64,000 nucleotides of DNA from Acidobacteriota bacterium (lineage in GTDB: Bacteria; Acidobacteriota; G020349885), in NCBI GenBank assembly GCA_020349885.1, contig CP070701.1, positions 2,084,433 to 2,148,432 of the forward strand, written 5' to 3'. The translations under genes were made by a program, and so were the position numbers. Of the stretch, positions 43,943 through 52,247 are shown piece by piece; the first letter of the stretch is position 1; each line of letters begins with the position of its first letter. The notes under the pieces are model-generated. The model was not told the DNA's origin, ran no database searches, and saw nothing but the letters and a program-made list of their open reading frames with translations.

Positions 43943-44070
43943 GGCTGTCTTAATACGCCTCCTGCCGGTGCAGGGGCAAGCGATGGAACGGATAAACGCT
44001 TGGGCGCGGAGGCGCGTAACGTTAGTATGAGACGAAGCGACTCGCGGCTTAACACAAGGGAAGACAAACT

Positions 44071-45537
44071 ATGCTGAGAGTTAAATGTTTTATTGCGGTA
44101 CTGGGCGCGGCCCTTCTTCTTGCGGCGGCGCTTTGGGCGCAGGAGTGCAAGGAAGACTACGGGGCGACGCAAATGAATTACGCCGCCGCCGTCCGGCTCA
44201 TGAGCGCCGGCAAGTTCAAGGAGGCCATCCCGCACTGGAAGTGCTGCTTGGATTACAACCAGCGGTGGGGCGAGGGCTGGAGCGCGCTGGGAGACTGCTA
44301 CCTGAAGCTTAAGAGTCCCGAAAACGCCCTGAAGTGCTACTCCAACGCCCGCAAAAGCGGCCACGAGTCGCTTTCCATGCTCACGAACCTCATCGGCATC
44401 TATCACCAGAAGGGCGAGGGCGCAAAGGCAAAGGAGCTTCTTGAAAAGGTGGATCCGGCGAATTTTCCGGTGGAGGAGCGCGTCGGATTTTACGCGTTGC
44501 GCGGCAAGCTCCATTTCGACAACAAGCGCTACGGCGCCGCGGCCGAAAGCTACAAGCAGGCCTGCAGGCTCGAAAAGACCGCCAAGAACTCCTACATGGC
44601 AGGCCTTTCTCTTTCGCTGGACAATGATCCCGACGCCGCGTTTCCCTTTTTGAAAGACGCCGTCTCGCTCGATTCAAAGAACCATGACGCCAAGTACCGC
44701 CTGGCCGATATCTACGTCGACAAGGCCCGCCGCGAGAAAAACTCCTCGCACTACGCCGAGGCCGCCAAGCTCGCCTCCACGCTCACGAAGATAAAACCCG
44801 ACGAGGCCAAGTATTTCCGCCTCCTGGGAGAAGCGCAGATTGGCTCGAAACAGTTCGACTCGGCCATTGCCTCGCTCAAGAAGGCCGCCTCCCTCGACCC
44901 GGATCACTGCCTTGCGAAGCACAACCTCGGACGCGCCTACAACTTCAAAAAGGATTGGAACAGCGCCGTCAGGACGCTTACGAGCGCCTCGAAATGCGAT
45001 CCCAACGACCACCGCATCCTTCGCGACCTGGGCTGGGCGTACGAGAACAAGTTCAAGAAGGAGGAGGATGCCGACGCTCTGGCCCAGGCAACCATCGCCT
45101 ACAAGCGGGTCAACCAGATTCGGCCCGGTGTCGCCGCCGCGGACATGGCGCGCGTGGAAGCATTGGGAGTTAACCTCGAGGCGGACCTCGCCGACCAGGC
45201 GGCTGCCGATCGCGAGAGGCGCTACGAGGCCGAGCGCAAGCGCCTCCTGAAGCTCATCAAGGTCACCGAGCCCCGCCGCACGACTTCCAAGGTGGGCGGT
45301 GCGACCCTTACCTACATATTCGCTACGGTGAACAACGAAAGCGACACCCTCCTCAACGCCTTCATAGATGTGCGCTTCCTCAACGCTTCGGGTGCCGAGA
45401 TGCAGAGGGTGCGCAAAGAGATCAAGGGCCTTCAACCCAAAAGCAGCCGGCCTCTCAACGTGGAAGTCGACGGCGTCGAAGACGCGGCCGATTACCAGGT
45501 CATCGTAGCGAACGTCCAGTTCGAGTTTTCGGGATAA
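44071..45537 (+). CDS. Secreted TPR protein with FxLYD-like C-terminal domain
   Basis: 488 residues. A signal peptide (CFIAVLGAALLLAAALWAQ) is followed by eight or so TPRs (about 30-360; for example HWKCCLDYNQRWGEGWSALG and AIASLKKAASLDPDHCLAKH), a charged helix (RERRYEAERKRLLKLI), and a 95-residue beta domain resembling FxLYD modules (LTYIFATVNNESDTLLNAF, then NVEVDGVEDAADYQV). A periplasmic scaffold is likely. Own promoter; a promoter for the next gene lies in the following gap. Confidence 0.82.
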   Translation: MLRVKCFIAVLGAALLLAAALWAQECKEDYGATQMNYAAAVRLMSAGKFKEAIPHWKCCLDYNQRWGEGWSALGDCYLKLKSPENALKCYSNARKSGHESLSMLTNLIGIYHQKGEGAKAKELLEKVDPANFPVEERVGFYALRGKLHFDNKRYGAAAESYKQACRLEKTAKNSYMAGLSLSLDNDPDAAFPFLKDAVSLDSKNHDAKYRLADIYVDKARREKNSSHYAEAAKLASTLTKIKPDEAKYFRLLGEAQIGSKQFDSAIASLKKAASLDPDHCLAKHNLGRAYNFKKDWNSAVRTLTSASKCDPNDHRILRDLGWAYENKFKKEEDADALAQATIAYKRVNQIRPGVAAADMARVEALGVNLEADLADQAAADRERRYEAERKRLLKLIKVTEPRRTTSKVGGATLTYIFATVNNESDTLLNAFIDVRFLNASGAEMQRVRKEIKGLQPKSSRPLNVEVDGVEDAADYQVIVANVQFEFSG

Positions 45538-45616
45538 TAAAAGCGTCACCCGCTCCGACCGTCGGGGGCCGGCCGCGGCGAGTCGGGAGTCAGCCTCCCG
45601 AAGTCTTTCCTTTCGC

Positions 45617-45645
45617 TTGACACCGGAACGCACCGCCCGTATCCT
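45617..45645 (+). promoter_or_regulatory. Promoter of the thiS-thiG operon region
   Basis: Perfect TTGACA (45617-45622), 17-base spacer, TATCCT (45640-45645), followed by a leader of about 20 bases to the ATG at 45674. No TPP riboswitch consensus is seen. Confidence 0.75.
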
Positions 45646-45673
45646 ACCGTAAGAGCAGTGCAAGCGAGGCGCG

Positions 45674-46321
45674 ATGCGTACCGGGTTCAATACGGAAATC
45701 AAGCGAGGCTCCACGCTCTACCACGTCCAGACCGAGGACAAGGGGGACGTCAACCCCCTGATTGAGAGCCTCGTCTACGTGGGAGGGCAGGTCCTCGATT
45801 CCGTGCGCTCTTCCTACGACCAGGCGCTGAAGGGCGAGGAAATCGACGCGCTCCTGGAGAAGCAGCACCAGGACATCCTGAAAAAAATTCGAAGCGGCGC
45901 CTACGAGGCCGCCATCTCGAGCGTCGCGGGCCGGGATAGCACCCAGTCGCTTCGGGCCCAGCGCGGACTCGACGACCTCATCATCGACTACCTGTCCAAA
46001 GAAAAACAGAAGGCGCACCTTGAGCTCAGCATGAACCACGGCGCGGAGTTCGTCTACGGACGCGAAACCTCCGTCGAGATTACCGCCTGCAACGATCGCA
46101 CGCGCAAGCCCATGCCCGGCGTTTCGGTCCTCGTCAAACTCATCAGCACGGCAGCACCTCCCACGACGCTCTTTGAGGGCAAGACCGACGCCGAGGGGCG
46201 GGCGACGGCCACGGTGACCATTCCCGTGCTCGAGGGCGGCAACGCCGCCGTCATCCTCAAGGGCACGTCCGAGCTCGGAAGCGACGAATTGAAACAATTC
46301 GTCAAGCGCGTCAAGCCATGA
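45674..46321 (+). CDS. Uncharacterised protein preceding thiS
   Basis: 215 residues, no signal peptide. The N-terminus (FNTEIKRGSTLYHVQTEDKG with PLIESLVYVGGQVLDSVRSS) is a conserved domain I have seen in deltaproteobacteria-like and acidobacterial genomes without a known function. The middle is helical (EEIDALLEKQHQDILKKI). The C-terminal 95 residues look like a beta-sandwich (YGRETSVEITACNDRTRKPM, GKTDAEGRATATVTIPVLEG), similar to carboxypeptidase-regulatory or Big-type domains. Its stop overlaps thiS (ATGA), so it is co-translated with thiamine genes; no direct link is known. Confidence 0.7.
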   Translation: MRTGFNTEIKRGSTLYHVQTEDKGDVNPLIESLVYVGGQVLDSVRSSYDQALKGEEIDALLEKQHQDILKKIRSGAYEAAISSVAGRDSTQSLRAQRGLDDLIIDYLSKEKQKAHLELSMNHGAEFVYGRETSVEITACNDRTRKPMPGVSVLVKLISTAAPPTTLFEGKTDAEGRATATVTIPVLEGGNAAVILKGTSELGSDELKQFVKRVKP

Positions 46322-46521
46322 CCCTCATGGTGAACGGCGAGCGCTTCGACGCGGAGGGGGACGGCTTCTGCGTCGCGGAGCTTCTCGAGGCATTGGAGCT
46401 TTCCCGCGAGCGCGTGGCCGTGGAAGTGAACCGGGAGCTTGTGCGCCGCTCGGAGTTCAGCGAAACGGCCCTCCACGAGGGCGACAAGGTGGAAGTCGTT
46501 CGCTTCGTGGGAGGGGGATGA
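46318..46521 (+). CDS. thiS: Sulfur carrier protein ThiS
   Basis: 67 residues with a ubiquitin-like beta-grasp pattern: MVNGERF, AELLEALEL, VAVEVNRELVRRSEF, GDKVEVVRFVGGG. The C-terminal Gly-Gly is the site of thiocarboxylate formation by ThiF and ThiI/IscS. It donates sulfur to ThiG. thiF is absent here. Translationally coupled to the preceding gene. Confidence 0.92.
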   Translation: MTLMVNGERFDAEGDGFCVAELLEALELSRERVAVEVNRELVRRSEFSETALHEGDKVEVVRFVGGG

Positions 46522-46548
46522 GGGGCCGGAAAGGAAATTGGTAGAACT

Positions 46549-47322
46549 GTGAAAGGCCCCTTAAAAATCGGAGGGCGCACGTTCCGGTCGCGCCTCATCC
46601 TCGGCACCGGCAAGTACGAAAACTTCCGCATCATGCAGGAAGCACACGAGGCGTCGGGAACCGAGCTCGTGACGGTCGCCGTGCGGCGCATCGACCTGGC
46701 CGACCGGGGGAAGGAATCCATCTGGAGCTACATCGACACGAAAAAAATCTCTCTCCTTCCCAACACCGCCGGCTGCTATACCGTCGACGAGGCCATCCGC
46801 ACGGCTCGCATGGCGCGCGAGTTGTGCGAAACCGATTTCATCAAGCTCGAGGTCATCGGCGACGAGAAGACCCTTCTCCCCGACACCGCGGGGCTGCTGG
46901 AAGCGACGCGCGTTCTGGTCAAGGACAAATTCGTGGTCATGCCCTACACGAACGACGACCCCATCGTGGCCAAGAAACTGGAGGAGGCAGGCGCCTCGTG
47001 CGTGATGCCGCTCGCCGCCCCCATCGGCTCGGGGATGGGCGTCCAGAACCGCCTTCACCTGGGCTTCCTCTTGGAGCAGGCGGGCGTTCCCGTCATTGTG
47101 GACGCGGGCGTGGGCACGGCCTCTGACGCCGCGATCGCCATGGAGCTGGGCTCGGACGGCGTGCTCATGAACACGGCCGTCGCGTGCGCGAAGGATCCCC
47201 TCAAGATGGCGTGCGCCATGAAGCTCGCCGTCGAGTCGGGCCGCCTTGCGTACGAATCAGGAAGAATCCCCAGGAAACGCTACGCCTCGGCCTCAAGCCC
47301 CGAAACGGGACTCATCGAGTAA
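46549..47322 (+). CDS. thiG: Thiazole synthase ThiG
   Basis: 257 residues from a [21 protein letters not shown] opens the TIM barrel; [16 protein letters not shown] has the Schiff-base Lys; [10 protein letters not shown] and [17 protein letters not shown] are phosphate-loop motifs. It makes the thiazole phosphate of thiamine from DXP, dehydroglycine and ThiS-thiocarboxylate. The end, [11 protein letters not shown], is the usual ThiG terminus. A second, out-of-place copy of this end follows the next gene (48792-48839). Confidence 0.97.
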   Translation: MKGPLKIGGRTFRSRLILGTGKYENFRIMQEAHEASGTELVTVAVRRIDLADRGKESIWSYIDTKKISLLPNTAGCYTVDEAIRTARMARELCETDFIKLEVIGDEKTLLPDTAGLLEATRVLVKDKFVVMPYTNDDPIVAKKLEEAGASCVMPLAAPIGSGMGVQNRLHLGFLLEQAGVPVIVDAGVGTASDAAIAMELGSDGVLMNTAVACAKDPLKMACAMKLAVESGRLAYESGRIPRKRYASASSPETGLIE

Positions 47323-47332
47323 AGGCATAATA

Positions 47333-48784
47333 ATGCCGAACCTCGGATTGCGACTCCAAGGCGCTTCTGCGTTTCTGTTGGTTCTCGCCACGTTCAGCAC
47401 AACCGCTTGCCAGGCCAGGAATGTGAGCATACATTCCCTGGAGGCCCACCCATCCGTCGTCCTTATCACGATCGATACATTAAGAGCAGATCATCTCTCC
47501 GGATACGGTTACACCATCCCCACGTCGCCGAATCTCGACGCCTTCATGGCGAAGGGCGTGCAGTTCACGAACGCGTTCTCTCCCGCGCCGTGTACGGCAC
47601 CGTCACATGCATCTATCATGACGGGGCTGTATCCGAGCTTTCACTCCGTGGGTGCCTACAACGGCATTTACGCGCTTTCTTCGGAAACCGAGACACTGGC
47701 GGAAATTGCCGGCCGGAACGGTTGCACCACCGCGGCGATTGTCAGCAACCCGGTTTTGTCCAAGGCGTTGGGTTTGAATCAAGGATTCCAGAGCTACGAT
47801 GATCATCTCGACGGCAAGGAACTCAACCGCCCCGACAAGGAACAATACGCGAACACGGCGGTGGACAAGGCCTTGGCCAAGATGGAAGAATTCACTTCCG
47901 ATGCGTTTTTTCTCTGGCTTCATCTTCATGACCCGCACGGACCCTATGTGCCGCCTGAGTCATGGGACGGATTCCGCGACCGCGATTATGCCGATGCTCA
48001 ATTTGCCCTGCCCGTGGGCGAGGACCACTCCGGCTATCGAGCCATCCCAGCCTATCAGGTCTATTATGACGTTCGGCGCTACGGGGATTACGTGAGACGG
48101 TACGACTCGGAAATCGCTTTCGCGGACCATGAGCTGTCCCGCCTGTTCGACGCCCTCGAACGGACGGGCCGGCTTGCAAGCACCATGGTCATCGTGACCG
48201 CGGACCATGGCGAGGCCTTTGGAGAAGACGGGTTTTACTTTGCCCACAGTCATTCCGTGGGAACGGATCAAGTGCATGTCCCCCTCCTCATGGTCGGGCC
48301 GGGCATTCCGGAGGGGCGCGTGGTTTCCGAGCCGGTCTCGACGCGGGCTGTCTTCGCTACCGTTTTGGACTTTCTCGGAGTCCCTTCGCCTGCCCGGGGT
48401 TGGGCGGACAGCCTTCTTCCCCTGGCGAAGGGAGAGGAAAGCCGGAAAGCCCAGGCAGTCTACGTGGAAAGCCTGAACCAAGTAGGAATTGTTTTTCGGC
48501 ACGGTTTCTTGCGGCGCGACCGTCGCCCGAAGGACGACGCGGAATTCTGGGCCGCTCCAAATCCCGCCAGCGGCAGCTTCTGGAAGCCCTTGGGCGAGCA
48601 ATATTTCCGGCTTTCTGAGCCGGCAGAGCTATCTCACAAAGACAATCTTGAACGTTTGGCGGAGATGCTTTCTGTGTTCGACGAGAAGGCGAAGGCATTT
48701 GCCACTCGCATCCGCGACGGGGAAGAGGTGCGGTATTCTCAAGAACAAGTTCGTGCTTTGCAGGCTCTGGGATATGCGCGATAG
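47333..48784 (+). CDS. Sulfatase-like lipoprotein
   Basis: 483 residues from ATG 47333 (an open frame runs back into thiG). The signal ends in a lipobox (TFSTTAC). Sulfatase/alkaline-phosphatase fold: VVLITIDTLRADHLSGYGY gives the metal Asp pair and VTADHGEAFGEDG the second site. The nucleophile loop reads CTAPSHASIMTG; by alignment with C/S-x-P-x-R the nucleophile is Thr and the Arg is His, as in the TPR-sulfatase at 14510. There are no TPRs. GC is lower than in thiG and argG, and the gene lies between thiG and a duplicated thiG 3' end, both consistent with insertion by transfer. Confidence 0.85.
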   Translation: MPNLGLRLQGASAFLLVLATFSTTACQARNVSIHSLEAHPSVVLITIDTLRADHLSGYGYTIPTSPNLDAFMAKGVQFTNAFSPAPCTAPSHASIMTGLYPSFHSVGAYNGIYALSSETETLAEIAGRNGCTTAAIVSNPVLSKALGLNQGFQSYDDHLDGKELNRPDKEQYANTAVDKALAKMEEFTSDAFFLWLHLHDPHGPYVPPESWDGFRDRDYADAQFALPVGEDHSGYRAIPAYQVYYDVRRYGDYVRRYDSEIAFADHELSRLFDALERTGRLASTMVIVTADHGEAFGEDGFYFAHSHSVGTDQVHVPLLMVGPGIPEGRVVSEPVSTRAVFATVLDFLGVPSPARGWADSLLPLAKGEESRKAQAVYVESLNQVGIVFRHGFLRRDRRPKDDAEFWAAPNPASGSFWKPLGEQYFRLSEPAELSHKDNLERLAEMLSVFDEKAKAFATRIRDGEEVRYSQEQVRALQALGYAR

Positions 48785-48791
48785 CGCCGGA

Positions 48792-48839
48792 AGCAAAAGA
48801 GCGCCGGCCTCGAGCCCCGAGACGGGCCTAGTCGAATGA
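48792..48839 (+). pseudogene. thiG: Duplicated 3' end of thiG
   Basis: Fifteen codons and a stop reading [15 protein letters not shown]. They match the real ThiG end ([16 protein letters not shown]) in frame and about 80% at DNA level over 40 bases. The copy follows directly after the sulfatase stop, as expected if a segment entered the thiG 3' end and kept or duplicated the target end. It has no start codon and is not expressed as ThiG. Confidence 0.8.
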
Positions 48840-48845
48840 GGGGCA

Positions 48846-48872
48846 TCGGCCGCTGGGGGCCGACGGGGTTTT
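48846..48872 (+). terminator. Terminator, perhaps the original thiG terminator
   Basis: TCGGCC (48846-48851) and GGCCGA (48858-48863) form a 6-bp stem with a 6-base loop, followed by CGGGGTTTT. It lies after the duplicated thiG end. Confidence 0.5.
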
Positions 48873-48930
48873 GAAAGAAGCCTCTGGAAGCGGTAAAATG
48901 ATCTATGGGCTCTTGTCGAAACTCTCCGAA

Positions 48931-48958
48931 TCCTCATCCCTGGCCCCTGACCCCTGAT
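48931..48958. repeat. Heptamer array, CCCTGNN units
   Basis: Three clear 7-mers CCCTGGC, CCCTGAC and CCCTGAT (48938-48958) preceded by a looser unit. They end 2 bases before the ABC ATPase ATG, taking the place where a ribosome-binding site would be expected. Confidence 0.65.
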
Positions 48959-48960
48959 TT

Positions 48961-49659
48961 ATGAACGTCGTCGTCCGCATTGAAGACCTCTCGAAGGAGT
49001 ACCGCCGCGATTCGCAGCGCATTCCGGTGCTGGAAAAAATTTCCCTCCGCGTCGAGGAGGGCGATTTCATGGCGCTTATGGGGCCGTCGGGCTCCGGAAA
49101 GACTACCCTTTTGAATCTTCTGGCCGGCATTGACCGCCCCACCTCGGGCGTGCTCGAAGTGGCGGGGATTAATCTTGCCGGGCTGCGCGAGGGCGACCTG
49201 GCGCGCTGGCGGGCGCGGCACATCGGCTTCATCTTTCAGCTTTACAATCTTCTGCCCGTCCTCACGGCCTACGAGAACGTCGAGATCCCGCTCCTTTTGA
49301 CGAAGCTTTCCAGGAAGGAGCGCCGCCGGCACGTCGAAACCGCCCTCGACATCGTGGGCCTCTCGGATCGCCGCGATCATTACCCGCGCCAGCTCTCCGG
49401 CGGCCAGGAACAGCGGGTGGCCATCGCCCGCGCTCTCGTCACCGATCCGACGCTCCTTTTGGCCGACGAGCCCACGGGGGACCTGGACGCCCGAAGCGCG
49501 GAAGAAATTCTCACGCTGCTCGAACGCCTCAACGAGGAGCACAAGAAAACCATCGTCCTTGTCACCCATGACCCGCGCGCCGCAAAACGCGGCAAGACGC
49601 TTCGCTATCTCGACAAGGGCGTCCTCACCGACCCGCCCGCGGGACTGCTTGCCGGATAG
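48961..49659 (+). CDS. LolD/MacB-type ABC transporter ATPase (no permease nearby)
   Basis: 232 residues. Walker [18 protein letters not shown]-loop [20 protein letters not shown], signature [15 protein letters not shown], Walker [17 protein letters not shown]-loop VTHD. The Q-loop sequence is typical of the MacB/LolD/FtsE subfamily (type VII), which works with FtsX-like permeases in lipoprotein release or mechanotransmission. No permease lies in the window, so the partner is elsewhere. It is followed after 43 bases by argG. No ribosome-binding site is seen before the ATG. Confidence 0.9.
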   Translation: MNVVVRIEDLSKEYRRDSQRIPVLEKISLRVEEGDFMALMGPSGSGKTTLLNLLAGIDRPTSGVLEVAGINLAGLREGDLARWRARHIGFIFQLYNLLPVLTAYENVEIPLLLTKLSRKERRRHVETALDIVGLSDRRDHYPRQLSGGQEQRVAIARALVTDPTLLLADEPTGDLDARSAEEILTLLERLNEEHKKTIVLVTHDPRAAKRGKTLRYLDKGVLTDPPAGLLAG

Positions 49660-49701
49660 GACGGGCCGTTGTCGAAGGCGAAACCTATAAGGAAGAAACC
49701 C

Positions 49702-50958
49702 GTGCCCAAGAAAAAACTCGTTCTCGCCTACAGCGGCGGACTGGACACGTCCGTCATTCTGAAATGGTTGATTCAAAAAGGATACGACGTTGTCTGCTTC
49801 GTCGGAAACGTCGGGCAGAAGGACGATTTCCAAGCGGTCAAAAGGAAGGCGCTCCGGACGGGCGCGTCCAAGGTCTGCGTGGAGGACCTGCGCGAGGAGT
49901 TCGTCACCGACTTCATTTTCCCCGCGCTTCGGGGCAACGCCGTCTACGAGGGAAGGTACCTGCTCGGGACCTCGCTCGCGCGGCCCCTGCTGGCGAAGAA
50001 GCAGATCCGGATCGCCGAGCAGGAGGGGGCGCGCTACGTGTCGCACGGCGCGACAGGCAAGGGCAACGACCAGGTAAGATTCGAGCTCACGTATTACGCC
50101 CTCAACCCCAAAATCAAAATCGTCTCCCCCTGGAAGGACCCGCAATTCCTGCGGAAGTTCAAGGGACGGGGCGACCTGCTCGCCTACGCCAAGAAGTGGA
50201 AAATCCCCGTCAAGGCCTCGGTGAAAAAATCCTACAGCGAGGACGAGAACCTTATGCACATAAGCCACGAGGCCGGCGAGCTGGAAGACCCGATGTACCG
50301 GCCGCCCGAGTACGTCTTCAGCGTCACGACGTCTCCCCGAAAAGCGCCCAACAAGGAGACCGTGCTTGAAATTCACTTCCGGGACGGCACGCCCGTCAAG
50401 GTGGTCAACCGGAACACGGGAACCGTCAAGACGAAACCCCTGGACTTGTTCCTCTATCTCAACGCCCTAGGCAGCCGGAACGGCGTCGGCAGGGTGGACA
50501 TGGTCGAGAACCGCTTCGTCGGCATAAAGTCCCGCGGAATTTACGAAACGCCGGGCGCGACCATCCTATGGCACGCTCACCGCGACCTGGAAAGCGTCGC
50601 GATGGACCGCGAGGTCCTGCGCCTCAGGGACATGCTCATACCGCGGTTCTCGCAGTTGATCTATAACGGCTTTTGGTATTCCCCGGAGATGGATTTCCTC
50701 ATGAGCGCCTTCCAGAAAAGCCAGGAGGCCATCAGCGGACGGGTGATTCTTTCGCTCTACAAGGGAAACGTCACGACCGTCGGCCGGGAGTCGCCCACAT
50801 CGCTTTACGACGAGAAGCTCTCCAGCATGGAAGTGGAGGGAGGCTTCGACGCGACGGACTCGACAGGCTTCATAAATATCCATGCCGTCCGGCTGAAGGC
50901 GCACCACCTGGTGCTGAGAAAGAGAAAACCCTATGAGTGGCGCAAGAAGAAAAAATAG
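49702..50958 (+). CDS. argG: Argininosuccinate synthase
   Basis: 418 residues from the GTG at 49702, chosen because AAGGAAG lies 6 bases upstream; the frame is open from a TTG at 49669. The ATP loop is [33 protein letters not shown] and [11 protein letters not shown] are conserved. It joins citrulline and aspartate with ATP. argH starts inside its 3' end (26-base overlap), so the last two arginine steps are coupled. Confidence 0.96.
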   Translation: MPKKKLVLAYSGGLDTSVILKWLIQKGYDVVCFVGNVGQKDDFQAVKRKALRTGASKVCVEDLREEFVTDFIFPALRGNAVYEGRYLLGTSLARPLLAKKQIRIAEQEGARYVSHGATGKGNDQVRFELTYYALNPKIKIVSPWKDPQFLRKFKGRGDLLAYAKKWKIPVKASVKKSYSEDENLMHISHEAGELEDPMYRPPEYVFSVTTSPRKAPNKETVLEIHFRDGTPVKVVNRNTGTVKTKPLDLFLYLNALGSRNGVGRVDMVENRFVGIKSRGIYETPGATILWHAHRDLESVAMDREVLRLRDMLIPRFSQLIYNGFWYSPEMDFLMSAFQKSQEAISGRVILSLYKGNVTTVGRESPTSLYDEKLSSMEVEGGFDATDSTGFINIHAVRLKAHHLVLRKRKPYEWRKKKK

Positions 50959-52180
50959 GCGCGCCGCGCGGGGCCGGAAGGCAAGCCCTTCGGCTCCGCT
51001 CAGGACAAGGCTCTGGGACAAAGGGGCCGCGCTTGACCCCGAAGCGGAGCGCTTCACCGTGGGAGAGGATTATCTTCTTGACCGGAAGCTCGTGCAGTAC
51101 GACTGCCTTGCCTCGATCGCCCACGCCCGGGCGCTCGGCAAGGCGGGCCTGCTGAAGACGACGGAAGTCCGGCGGCTCACCCGGGAGTTGAACCGCATCA
51201 TCGCGCTCGACAGGAAGGGAAAATTCAAGATCTCACGCTCGGAGGAGGACTGCCACACGGCCATCGAGAACCATCTCACGAGGCGGCTGGGCGAGGCGGG
51301 AAAAAAGATTCACACCGCCCGGTCGAGAAACGACCAGGTGCTCACGGCGCTGCGGCTGTATTGCAAGGAGGAGCTTGGAGATTGCAGGAAGCTCGCGCAA
51401 GCGCTCGTGCAGAGCCTCCGGGGGTTCGTGAAAAAATACGGCAGGGTGAAATTCCCCGGCTACACGCACACGAGGAAAGCCATGCCTTCCTCCGTCGCCA
51501 TGTGGGCCGGCGCCTTCGTCGATTCGATGAAGGACAATTTGAAGCTCGTGAACGCGGTGCTCGGGCTGATGGATCAGTCCCCGCTGGGCACCGGCGCCGG
51601 GTGCGGCGTGCCGCTCAGAATCGACCGGCAGCGCACGGCGAAGCTTCTCGGCTTCAAGCGCGTGCAGCAGAATCCGGTTTACGCGCAGATGAGCCGCGGT
51701 AAATTCGAGGCGACGCTCCTTCACGCGCTGGGCCAGATCATGTTCGACCTGAACAAAATTTCTTCCGACCTCATCCTGTTCAGCATGCCGGAGCTCGGCT
51801 ATTTCGAGATACCAAGGGAATTCTGCACCGGGAGTTCCATGATGCCCCAGAAGAAGAATCCCGACGTTCTGGAGCTCCTGCGGGCGAAATACCACGCGGT
51901 CGTCTCGTGCGAGTTTTACGTCAAGAGCGTAACGGGAAATCTTCCTTCCGGCTACAACCGCGACGTGCAGCTCACTAAGGAGCCGACGATGCGGGGACTG
52001 GAGATTGCGAAGGAAAGCCTATCCGTCGCGTCGCGGCTCGTTAAGAAACTGCGCGTCAACAAGGAGAATTGCCGAAAAGCGCTGACGGAGGAGATTTACG
52101 CGACGGAGAAGGCGTACCGGCTCGTCAGAAAGGGCGTGCCGTTCCGCGAGGCGTACCGGGAGGTGGCGAGAAGGTATTAG
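50933..52180 (+). CDS. argH: Argininosuccinate lyase
   Basis: 415 residues. The fumarase/aspartase signature is [55 protein letters not shown] and [19 protein letters not shown] are further conserved blocks. It splits argininosuccinate into arginine and fumarate. It is shorter than the usual 455-460 residues, with a reduced C-terminal domain. The first 25 residues replace the normal MSKLWGGR-type start and are encoded in part by a dispersed repeat (50986-51012); conservation begins at RLWDKG. Confidence 0.94.
   Translation: MSGARRKNRRAARGRKASPSAPLRTRLWDKGAALDPEAERFTVGEDYLLDRKLVQYDCLASIAHARALGKAGLLKTTEVRRLTRELNRIIALDRKGKFKISRSEEDCHTAIENHLTRRLGEAGKKIHTARSRNDQVLTALRLYCKEELGDCRKLAQALVQSLRGFVKKYGRVKFPGYTHTRKAMPSSVAMWAGAFVDSMKDNLKLVNAVLGLMDQSPLGTGAGCGVPLRIDRQRTAKLLGFKRVQQNPVYAQMSRGKFEATLLHALGQIMFDLNKISSDLILFSMPELGYFEIPREFCTGSSMMPQKKNPDVLELLRAKYHAVVSCEFYVKSVTGNLPSGYNRDVQLTKEPTMRGLEIAKESLSVASRLVKKLRVNKENCRKALTEEIYATEKAYRLVRKGVPFREAYREVARRY
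50986..51012. repeat. Dispersed CCCTTCGGCTCCGCTCAGG-type repeat inside argH
   Basis: These 27 bases match a short palindromic word (CTTCGRCTCCGCTCAGGACA) that I know as a frequent dispersed repeat in many environmental genomes. Here it is in frame within the argH N-terminus, directly before the conserved region. Confidence 0.5.
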
Positions 52181-52247
52181 CTTCGCTGCCGCTTCCCTCG
52201 GTTTCCCTCTAAAGCCTCCCACTCGATCTTGAAGCTGGCGCGTCCTC

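Noticed and set aside
45538-45673. TPP riboswitch before the thiamine genes
   Set aside because: No CUGAGA or other TPP-box sequence is present, and the promoter lies only about 20 bases before the first gene.
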